From: Urechidicola croceus
GTDB lineage: Bacteria; Bacteroidota; Bacteroidia; Flavobacteriales; Flavobacteriaceae
Assembly: GCF_001761325.1 (NCBI RefSeq)
Contig: NZ_CP017478.1
Location: forward strand, 2,811,501 to 2,875,500
Length of the DNA stretch: 64,000 nt
Direction of reading: 5' to 3'
Shown: one piece after another, positions 17,434 through 24,972 of the stretch
Layout: each line of letters opens with the position of its first letter
Numbering within the stretch: the first letter of the stretch is position 1
The notes under the pieces: model-generated
Told to the model about the DNA's origin: nothing
The model's input: only the letters and a program-made list of their open reading frames with translations
The model's database searches: none
Position numbers and translations under genes: made by a program

Positions 17434-17464
17434 CAAATGTACAAACTATTATTTAGATAACAAA
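17434..17464 (-). promoter_or_regulatory. promoter of the rplM-rpsI-rpsB-tsf operon
   Basis: The minus strand shows TTTG (plus-strand 17461-17464), 19 bases, then TACATTTG (17434-17441). This is an ideal Bacteroidota -33/-7 pair; transcription should begin near 17428. Confidence 0.8.
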
Positions 17465-17477
17465 CAGTGAATCAGTA

Positions 17478-17485
17478 TAAATTTG
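17478..17485 (+). promoter_or_regulatory. candidate -7 box for the phosphorylase-GT2-flippase operon
   Basis: TAAATTTG matches TAnnTTTG about 80 bases upstream of the phosphorylase-like gene and is divergent from the rplM promoter. No clear TTTG -33 is seen. Confidence 0.35.
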
Positions 17486-17564
17486 TGTTTAAATTCATAT
17501 TTGAAATTTAACATTTTGATTGGCTCTTTTTCACGTATTTTTACGATAATAAATTTTATCTGCT

Positions 17565-18305
17565 ATGTCATTTTTTAATCAATTAAAATCGAGTTTTTAT
17601 GAAGATAATTCAATCTTATCAATAAATGAACTTGTAAATTGGAAAAAAACTAGAAATGCTTATAATTTTGAGACTCTTCCAGAAGTAGCGATAATAACAA
17701 TTAATAAAAAATCGTTTTCCAAATATTTAAATTTATTTAAGAAGAAAATAAAAGGAATTCATGGTGAACATTATATATACAATTCAAAGTTTTTATTTTG
17801 TTCTGAATTTGGAATGGGTTCAAGTGCTATAATTACTTTATTGGAAGAATTAAAGGAATTGGGTGTTCAGAGGTTTGTTTTTATTGGAGTCGCTGGAATT
17901 CTTGATTCTTCAATAAAAGAAAATGATGCATATTGTATTTCGAGTGTGTTTTCATCAACAGGTAGTTCTTATTTTTATACTGAAGATCAAAAAATTAACA
18001 ACTTTGATTTAGATTGGTTTAATCAAATAATGGAAAACTGTAGCCTAAAATCAAAAATATCATGGAGTACAGATTGTCCGTTTAGAGAAACTAAACCGTT
18101 AATTGATTATTACAAATTACAAAATTGTTCTTTAGTTGATATGGAAACTGCAGGTTTATATGCTTTTTCAACCTTTTATAAAGTGCCTGCTGTTTCTATT
18201 CTTATTGGTGCAGATAATATTAGTAAAAAATGGAAGGCTCCAAATAATTATAAATTATTATTAAAAAAACAACAAAGTTTGATTTCTAAAGTCATTAAAT
18301 CGTAA
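17565..18305 (+). CDS. nucleoside phosphorylase family protein (PNP/UDP superfamily)
   Basis: The protein has 246 residues of the PNP_UDP_1 fold. Visible features are the GMGSSAIITLLEEL segment near residue 85, FIGVAGILDSSIKENDAYCI near 110, and DMETAGLYAFSTFYKVPAVSI near 193, which corresponds to the ribose-binding Met-Glu motif of purine and uridine phosphorylases. It is shorter and more divergent than housekeeping enzymes. It is followed by a GT2 gene (two-base gap) and a flippase, so it may salvage a nucleoside or cleave a nucleoside-like intermediate for glycan or natural-product synthesis. The substrate is unknown. Confidence 0.75.
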   Translation: MSFFNQLKSSFYEDNSILSINELVNWKKTRNAYNFETLPEVAIITINKKSFSKYLNLFKKKIKGIHGEHYIYNSKFLFCSEFGMGSSAIITLLEELKELGVQRFVFIGVAGILDSSIKENDAYCISSVFSSTGSSYFYTEDQKINNFDLDWFNQIMENCSLKSKISWSTDCPFRETKPLIDYYKLQNCSLVDMETAGLYAFSTFYKVPAVSILIGADNISKKWKAPNNYKLLLKKQQSLISKVIKS

Positions 18306-18307
18306 TT

Positions 18308-19357
18308 ATGAAACAATCTTTGGTTAGTATAATAATCCCTTTTTATAATGAGGAAGAATATTTGACAAGAGCAATAGATTCGGCAATTAATCAAAGTTAT
18401 TTAAAAACTGAAATCATTTTAGTAAATGATGGTTCTACAGATGGTTCTAAGGGAATTGCTGATTCCTATTGTGAAAAGTATTCCAATATTTTTTGTATTC
18501 ATTCATCAAATGAAAGTCTTGGGTCAGCAAGAAATAAAGGGATAATTAAAGCAAACGGTCAATATATTACTTTTCTTGATGCTGATGATGAATTATTACC
18601 TAAAATGATAGAAAAATGTATTGAAGTTTTTTCTCAAAATGATATAGATGTTACAATTTCAAAATTCAATCTTTTGGATGAAAAAGGTGGTTTGTTGAAA
18701 ATTGCAGGTTGGAATAAACTACCTTTAATAATAAATTCAAGTGAAGCAATCAAAGCAATGTATTCGGGAAAAATTATTCCGACTGCATGGGGAAAAATGT
18801 ATAAATCTGAAATAATTAAATCTATAAAATTTCCTGAAGGTATATGGTTTGAAGACAACCCTTTTTTAATTGAAGTTTTCTTTAATTCAGAAAAAATCGG
18901 ATGTATAGATAGTAGTTTATTGTCAATTCATTCAAGAAAAAACTCAATTACTAGACGGTTAATTTCAGAAAAGAGAATGGTTGATTTGCACAAAGCTTTT
19001 CTAATTCAATTGAAAGTAGTTGAAAAATATGAAACAATCCTAAGTTCAAAAAGAGGATTTTATGAGCTGATTTTTTCAAATCAAATTCAAGCAATGCTTG
19101 ATAACTTTCTTTTACTAAAAATAGATCAAAAAGATCTTAATAATGATTCGGAAATTAAATTAAGAAATTGTTTCCATAGAATTTGCAATTCATTAAATAG
19201 AGAGTTGAAAAATAAGAATATAAAAATAGGACTTAAAAAAAGAGTGTTATTTTGGATTTTGAATTTACCAAAATATATTGGCTGGAACTTTCCAGAATTA
19301 ATGTTAGTTTTTATAAAAGGTGAAAAATATAACTATTTAAAAAAAATAAAAGGGTAG
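18308..19357 (+). CDS. glycosyltransferase family 2
   Basis: Cytoplasmic-face GT-A glycosyltransferase of 349 residues. Motifs are VSIIIPFYNEE at the start, LVNDGSTDGS (residues 38-47) for the nucleotide, GSARNKGI near 72, and the metal-binding Asp91-Ala-Asp93 in FLDADDE. The C-terminal region is basic and has no obvious membrane anchor. It sits between the phosphorylase-like gene and a flippase with gaps of two bases on each side, suggesting transfer of a sugar onto a lipid-linked glycan. Confidence 0.9.
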   Translation: MKQSLVSIIIPFYNEEEYLTRAIDSAINQSYLKTEIILVNDGSTDGSKGIADSYCEKYSNIFCIHSSNESLGSARNKGIIKANGQYITFLDADDELLPKMIEKCIEVFSQNDIDVTISKFNLLDEKGGLLKIAGWNKLPLIINSSEAIKAMYSGKIIPTAWGKMYKSEIIKSIKFPEGIWFEDNPFLIEVFFNSEKIGCIDSSLLSIHSRKNSITRRLISEKRMVDLHKAFLIQLKVVEKYETILSSKRGFYELIFSNQIQAMLDNFLLLKIDQKDLNNDSEIKLRNCFHRICNSLNRELKNKNIKIGLKKRVLFWILNLPKYIGWNFPELMLVFIKGEKYNYLKKIKG

Positions 19358-19359
19358 TT

Positions 19360-20574
19360 ATGTTTTTAAGATTTACTAAAAATTTTACTTGGTTATTTTT
19401 GTTCAATAGTATAGGTTATTTACTGTCATTTATTGTTTTGCCACTATTAATAAGTAAATACGGATTGAAAGAAGTTGGAATTATTTTTACGATTCAATCT
19501 ATTATTTTGGGAATTGCAGCGATATCCAATTATAGTTTTGTTTATTTTATTCCAACAGTTTCAAAAGAAATAAGTCAGGATGACTCGACTTGCCATGAAA
19601 TGTGGAATTTGGTGGTTAACATTAGAATGCTATTTTCAATAGTATTAGCGTTGATAGGAAGTATAATTGTATACTATCTTTATAATGATTATTTTCTGAT
19701 GTGGGTTTTGAGTTTGTCAATTCTACTTCCAAAAATAATTAGCCCTTCATTATTTTGCAATGCTTTAGAAGTAAATAAATATGTTTTTATTATCGGTTTT
19801 TTTACCAAATTTTTATTTTTACTACTCATTGTTATAAGTAATTCTAGTTTGTTGGTTAATTTGTTTTTTGGGATATCCGAGTTTGTGGTTATTCTATTTT
19901 TCTTAAAAAAAGTTAATCAACAGTTTTACAATCTCAAATTGATACCATTTAAAGAGATCTTTCAATTTTTGCAAAACACATTCAATTTGTTTTTGGTAAA
20001 CTTTTTTTCAATGTTAAAACCGCATTCAATTCTACCATTTATTAGTGCGACAATCGGAAATGAATTTGCTGCATTATTTACTTTAGCAGATAAAATTATT
20101 AATGTAATAAAAGGAGTTTCGGGAACTGTTTTTATAAGTTTTTTTCCAATATATAATAAGGGAGAAGTGAAGTTTGATTTTTTATCAATTAAGAACCTAA
20201 TTTTAATTTTAGTTATTTCTCTTTTATTGACAACAATTTTGTGGAATTTAAGCCCGATGTTAATTTATTATTTAAACAATTTGAATGAAAATGCTTCGGC
20301 AACTAAGACTCTTCAAATGTTATCGCTTTCAATACCAATGTTATTTTTAATAATTCCATTTTTTAGTTATTTACTTCAGAAAAAATATTGGAATGCTATA
20401 TTATTTATCGTAATTATTCAATTGATTATTTTAATTATTGGATTGTTTATTTTTAAAGATGAAGAAATAATTGGGGTTGCTAAAAGTCTTGTTTTATCAG
20501 AATATACTTTATTGATTTGTTATGTGTTATATGTTTTTAAAACTCAAAAACCTTCATTTCCGCCTACAACTTAA
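19360..20574 (+). CDS. polysaccharide flippase, Wzx/MATE-like
   Basis: A very hydrophobic inner-membrane protein of 404 residues with about twelve predicted helices and the overall pattern of O-antigen or polysaccharide flippases. These move lipid-linked sugar units to the periplasmic side. It ends the plus-strand operon, and its last 21 bases overlap the end of the convergent methyltransferase gene. The substrate is unknown. Its presence argues for a surface glycan rather than a soluble product. Confidence 0.85.
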   Translation: MFLRFTKNFTWLFLFNSIGYLLSFIVLPLLISKYGLKEVGIIFTIQSIILGIAAISNYSFVYFIPTVSKEISQDDSTCHEMWNLVVNIRMLFSIVLALIGSIIVYYLYNDYFLMWVLSLSILLPKIISPSLFCNALEVNKYVFIIGFFTKFLFLLLIVISNSSLLVNLFFGISEFVVILFFLKKVNQQFYNLKLIPFKEIFQFLQNTFNLFLVNFFSMLKPHSILPFISATIGNEFAALFTLADKIINVIKGVSGTVFISFFPIYNKGEVKFDFLSIKNLILILVISLLLTTILWNLSPMLIYYLNNLNENASATKTLQMLSLSIPMLFLIIPFFSYLLQKKYWNAILFIVIIQLIILIIGLFIFKDEEIIGVAKSLVLSEYTLLICYVLYVFKTQKPSFPPTT

Positions 20575-22104
20575 AATGTAATAATCTCCAAAACCGTTCA
20601 TAAATGATAGTTTATTGGATAAAAAATCAATTTTTTTAACGATTTTAAATAGAAAAGGATAGTTTGTTGGAAATTGATTATGATTTCCAGTTGGCCCTAA
20701 AAAACTAATATTTTCAATTTTGAAATCTGTAAAGTTATTTTTTAGAAGTTTTTTTATTTTTTGAGAGCTATGATAATATGTCTTTACTTTTTCACCTTCA
20801 ATATTTGCGAAAATGCCATTTTTTTTTAGTCTTCTAAAGGCGTCTTTTTTTCCTTTAAATATTTTTAAAAATTCCCAGAAACAGATTTTGGGCATTATAA
20901 CTAATGTAATTTGCCCTTGAGGTTTTAATAAAATATCAAACGAATTGAAAATACTTGTAAGGCCACTTTCATTAACACAGTTTAGACCTCCAAAATTGGA
21001 AAATATATGGTCAAATTTAATTTTATTGAGTTCATTTAATTTTTGAAAAGACAGAATTTCACAAGTTAATTTTTCTTGAAGATTTTCGCTACTTATTTTT
21101 GATTCAACATATTCGATCATGCCTTGCGATATATCAGTTGCATGAACTTTATTTCCTTTTTTTGCAAAGTAAACAGCATCAATTCCTGAGCCGCAATTTA
21201 TTTCTAATATAGTATCACCGCTTTTTATTCTACTAGAAATATTAGTTCTAACTCGGTTTCTCATCCAATTTATTAATTTTGAATACTTATCTAACTTTTC
21301 ATATTCATGAGATATTTTAGAAAATCCTTTGTCTATATTAGAGTTGATTTTATTAGTGAGCCTTGCCCATATAAATGGAGAGTCTTTAGGTTTTAAAAAC
21401 TTAGAAATAATTGTATTTTTTGGATGATATAAAATATCGAAATCAGTTAAGTTCTCATAATAATGATGAAAATAATGTTTCGACATTTCTGGATGCATTA
21501 ACGAAGTATAGTATTGTTTAGTTCGTTCTTTTGCTCCATTTATATCTTTTGAGGTATAAAAAGGACTATCTAAAATATGTAATTCACCATCTTCTTTTAA
21601 GAATGTTTTTATAGTTTCTATTGTGTGCTTGAAATTTTCAAAATATTGAATACATGCATTTAAAGTGATTATATCAAATTGATTTTTAAATTGATTTTCT
21701 AATTTAAAAATATCAGCATAGTAAAATTGTAATTTTTTATTGTTTGTGAACACTCTGACGGCTTGTTCTAATTCTATAGAGTTAATATCTATTCCAACAA
21801 CTTTATTGTTGTTAATAGTCATTGCATTACTAAACCAACCATTTCCACAACCCAAGTCTAATATACTAAGATTCTTTTTTGTATGTATATATTTTAAGAA
21901 ACGCTCGAGTGTTTTTTTGCGAAGTTGCCATTCATGATTATTAGGATTTTCGGAAGAAATATTAGGTAGTTTAAAAACTTCTGAATCAGTCAATACTCGT
22001 TGTTCTTTTTTACGAATAGCAATATATTCATCAGAAAAAGAATCTTTAATAGGAGTCAAATAAGTGACAGTTTTTGAAATTTCGTGGTTTGTATTGGTTG
22101 TCAA
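20554..22104 (-). CDS. methyltransferase with two SAM-binding domains
   Basis: A protein of 516 residues containing two class I SAM-dependent methyltransferase domains in tandem. The first has motif I ILDLGCGNGWFSNA at about 81-94; the second has ILEINCGSGIDAVYFA near residue 300 followed by HATDISQGMIEYV. The domains differ enough to be separate modules rather than a recent duplication. It is downstream of the radical SAM gene by four bases and is last in the minus-strand operon. It probably methylates a sugar or small-molecule intermediate; which domain is active cannot be judged. Confidence 0.82.
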   Translation of the reverse strand: MTTNTNHEISKTVTYLTPIKDSFSDEYIAIRKKEQRVLTDSEVFKLPNISSENPNNHEWQLRKKTLERFLKYIHTKKNLSILDLGCGNGWFSNAMTINNNKVVGIDINSIELEQAVRVFTNNKKLQFYYADIFKLENQFKNQFDIITLNACIQYFENFKHTIETIKTFLKEDGELHILDSPFYTSKDINGAKERTKQYYTSLMHPEMSKHYFHHYYENLTDFDILYHPKNTIISKFLKPKDSPFIWARLTNKINSNIDKGFSKISHEYEKLDKYSKLINWMRNRVRTNISSRIKSGDTILEINCGSGIDAVYFAKKGNKVHATDISQGMIEYVESKISSENLQEKLTCEILSFQKLNELNKIKFDHIFSNFGGLNCVNESGLTSIFNSFDILLKPQGQITLVIMPKICFWEFLKIFKGKKDAFRRLKKNGIFANIEGEKVKTYYHSSQKIKKLLKNNFTDFKIENISFLGPTGNHNQFPTNYPFLFKIVKKIDFLSNKLSFMNGFGDYYILSCRRK

Positions 22105-22108
22105 TTTT

Positions 22109-23569
22109 TTACTTTTTATTTTCCATTTGATTTAAAACTAAATTGTCAATAAAAGAACTCGGAATATAAAAAAGCAATAAAATTATTGATCGAAACTGAG
22201 ATTTTACAATTGAAAGAGGGTTTTTAAATAATTGTTTTAAGTTTGAAAAACCTTGACTTTTTCTATATTCTTTATGGACATAGCGATGCAGTTTTTTGTA
22301 ATACTTACTATTAAATGTTCCGCTGAACATCATTGCTAAATCATCTGAGTCTGTCCAATTTGCTTTTAGATGTAAATCATCTTTTACTTTATCATAAAAT
22401 TTTGTTCCAGGTAGTGGGTATGATACTGAAATTCCAATATTATCTGGAACTAGTTCTTTAATCATATCAACAGTTTTTGAAATATCTTTTTTAGTTTCTC
22501 CTAAATATCCGAATTGAATGAAGAATGCAATTCTAATATTTTTTTGCTTTAATAGTTTTGTGGCTTCATAAATTTGTTTAACTGTTGTGCCTTTATCCAT
22601 AGCATCGAGAATAGTTTGAGAACCACTTTCAGCACCAATCCAAACTTCTTCCAACCCACTTTCTGCTAGTGCATCAATAGTATCTTCTTTTAATAATAAA
22701 TCAGCACGAGACTGAATGTAATAGGTGATTTTTAAATCTTTCTTTTTTAATTCTTTATTAAATTCTTGAACCCAATTTGGTTTTAATCCAAAGATGTCAT
22801 CACACATCCAATAGCGATTAACGCCGTAGGTTTCTGATAAAAATTTTAAATGTTTTGATATATATTCTGGAGTATGTGAGTTGTACCTGTTTCCATAAAT
22901 AGGTTTTGCACACCAATTGCATTTAAAAGGACAGCCGCGTGTTGTTGCAATATTTAAGGTGAATTCCTTTCCACTTTCTTTCCAAATGTTTTTATAGGCA
23001 TCTATATCTACTAAATCCCATGCAGGAATAGGTAATTCATCTAAATTATTTAAAACAGTACGTTTTGTGTTTTTTATGATTGAATCATTTTTTTGATAAA
23101 CAATACCACTAATATTTTCAATTGACTTATTGATTTTTAATGAATTTATTAATTCTAAAAGCGTTAATTCTCCTTCTCCTTGAATAATAAAATCGGCACC
23201 GTTTTCAAGATATTTTTCATATTGGTCAGTGGCATCAGAACTATTAATTATAACAGTGCAATTGTGTTTTTTTCCAATTTTAATCATTTCAAAAGCAGCT
23301 TCACGCATATTGGTCAAACACATTTTGGTTAAATAATTAAATCCATCATCAAATAGAACTAAAAATTGAGGTTTTTGGCTTTTAATTTGATTTTCTATTT
23401 GGTGAGGATTGTCAAGTAAATTTGTGTCAAATAAGCCAACGGTGAAGTTGTTTTCTCGCATCAATGATGATGCGTAAATTGTTCCTAGTGGAGGAAAAGG
23501 TGTTTTATTTTTCCATTGTTTAGGATCGAGTTTGTAATAATATGAGTGTGAAAAAAGAATATCTATCAT
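22109..23569 (-). CDS. B12-binding-type radical SAM protein
   Basis: The protein has 486 residues. Residues about 20-150 look like a cobalamin-binding-type Rossmann domain (FPPLGTIYASSLMRENNF, then GEGELTLLEL), although the DxHxxG cobalamin motif is not seen. The radical SAM domain has the [4Fe-4S] motif TTRGCPFKCNWC with Cys213, Cys217 and Cys220, and WIGAESGSQTILDAMDKG further on. Related enzymes carry out C-methylation or other radical chemistry on unactivated carbons. Its start overlaps the end of the nucleotidyltransferase gene by four bases, so the two are translationally coupled. The substrate is unknown. Confidence 0.88.
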   Translation of the reverse strand: MIDILFSHSYYYKLDPKQWKNKTPFPPLGTIYASSLMRENNFTVGLFDTNLLDNPHQIENQIKSQKPQFLVLFDDGFNYLTKMCLTNMREAAFEMIKIGKKHNCTVIINSSDATDQYEKYLENGADFIIQGEGELTLLELINSLKINKSIENISGIVYQKNDSIIKNTKRTVLNNLDELPIPAWDLVDIDAYKNIWKESGKEFTLNIATTRGCPFKCNWCAKPIYGNRYNSHTPEYISKHLKFLSETYGVNRYWMCDDIFGLKPNWVQEFNKELKKKDLKITYYIQSRADLLLKEDTIDALAESGLEEVWIGAESGSQTILDAMDKGTTVKQIYEATKLLKQKNIRIAFFIQFGYLGETKKDISKTVDMIKELVPDNIGISVSYPLPGTKFYDKVKDDLHLKANWTDSDDLAMMFSGTFNSKYYKKLHRYVHKEYRKSQGFSNLKQLFKNPLSIVKSQFRSIILLLFYIPSSFIDNLVLNQMENKK

Positions 23570-24510
23570 TTTTCTAAAGGTATTGATAGTTCGTATTTTT
23601 TATTGAAAGCAATAATTTTTTCATTTAATAAATTGATAACTCTCACTTGATGATTGTCAGGATGATGTTTTGAGGTATGTTTATTTCCTTTAAATGCCAA
23701 ATTGAAATCGGACTTTTTCAATTTTTTAAATTTATTTTTTTGATGACTTTTTGTGATTTTCATACAATACTTTTCTAATATTGTTCCAAATTTTCCTTTA
23801 AGTAAATATTCTAAAAATGATTTTAAGATAGAGTTATTTACTTTTATAGATTCTTTATTGTTATTAATAAAATTGGGAAAGAAATCATAAACCCATAAAT
23901 TATTATTTTTAAAATCGTTATAAATTCCATTACCAGTCATTGGCATTAGTGTTGTTAATTCTGTTGCGGTAAATCTATTTTTCTCTTCAATTTCAAGTGC
24001 ATTTGAACTTACAAAGTAATTTACACAAAAATGTTTTTTTGAGTTTAACAAAAAAATCTTTTTGAATAGAATTAAGAATGTTCTAGATACCCATAATCTA
24101 TTTGGTGCAGTTATTATAAAATAATCAATATCATCATCCTCTTTGAAAACTCCTTTTGATATTGAGCCTGATAGGAGTACTGCTTCTACAAATGGAAATT
24201 GACTTATAAAAAAAGACATTTTATTTGCCTTAATTAACATTTTGTCGGCAGATATAGATTCTTTGAACCTTTTATCTACCCATGTTTTGTCATTTTTTGG
24301 CAAGTAAAAACTATCAATTTTAAAGAGTAATTTTTTACTAACTAAATAATTTATTTCTTGTTGAATAGAATCAGTTTTATATTGACAGAATTTTAAAGCT
24401 TCATCAATAGTTAATGGAAATTTAAAAACTGAAAAATATAGAAATGTTTTGAGTAGAATATCACTTCTTTTTTTTATTTCTTTTTTTGTGGAGATTAAAA
24501 CGTTTGACAT
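23566..24510 (-). CDS. nucleotidyltransferase-domain protein
   Basis: The protein has 314 residues. The N-terminal 75 or so look like a winged helix (TIDEALKFCQYKTDSIQQEINYL). The middle holds a pol-beta-type nucleotidyltransferase fold with Gly115-Ser116 and Asp127-x-Asp129 (LSGSISKGVFKEDDDIDYF). A basic C-terminal part follows. Proteins of this kind transfer a nucleotide to small molecules or proteins, and some are toxins or antitoxins. Here it leads an operon with a radical SAM enzyme and a methyltransferase, so a biosynthetic role is more likely. About 460 bases without a gene lie upstream. Confidence 0.75.
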   Translation of the reverse strand: MSNVLISTKKEIKKRSDILLKTFLYFSVFKFPLTIDEALKFCQYKTDSIQQEINYLVSKKLLFKIDSFYLPKNDKTWVDKRFKESISADKMLIKANKMSFFISQFPFVEAVLLSGSISKGVFKEDDDIDYFIITAPNRLWVSRTFLILFKKIFLLNSKKHFCVNYFVSSNALEIEEKNRFTATELTTLMPMTGNGIYNDFKNNNLWVYDFFPNFINNNKESIKVNNSILKSFLEYLLKGKFGTILEKYCMKITKSHQKNKFKKLKKSDFNLAFKGNKHTSKHHPDNHQVRVINLLNEKIIAFNKKYELSIPLEK

Positions 24511-24972
24511 GAAAAAATAAATAGGTTTTTGAATTTTCTTAATTTATAAATTAGTTCTTCAAACTAATGAAAAATGGAAAAGTGTAATCATATCTTAAAA
24601 AAATATGATTTTCAAACTATTTGTAGTGTCAGTTTTTGTAATCTAATACTCTTGTTTTGTAGTGCTTTTCATCAGCAAATAATTAAAGAGTAACAAAAGA
24701 ATATTTTGTGGTAAATTCAAAATATTGCAAATGATTTTTACGACCGCCTTCTGACAAATTTAAGTAATTGTCAAATAGTTTTTTTCATTTTAAATTAATT
24801 TTATAGTTCAAACTTAAACTAATTTAGTTGGTCAAAATATTTACAATATTTATCTTCATCAGGTGAAAGATGTAAATAAACAAGGAGGTTAAGTTATTAA
24901 CGTCGAAATTATGAAAAAAATATTAATTATTTTAATTTCAGTTATTTAACTTTTGTAAAATGTGCTGATTTT
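24511..24972. other. 462-base region with no convincing gene
   Basis: Very AT-rich sequence between the minus-strand nucleotidyltransferase gene and the end of polA. It should contain the promoter for the nucleotidyltransferase operon. On the plus strand a strong Shine-Dalgarno-like AAGGAGG (24882-24888) is followed 22 bases later by an ATG that opens only 12 sense codons (24911-24949, MKKILIILISVI, then TAA). That is a signal-peptide-like start that stops at once and may be the relic of a lost gene. I see no RNA gene, repeat or mobile-element end. Confidence 0.5.
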
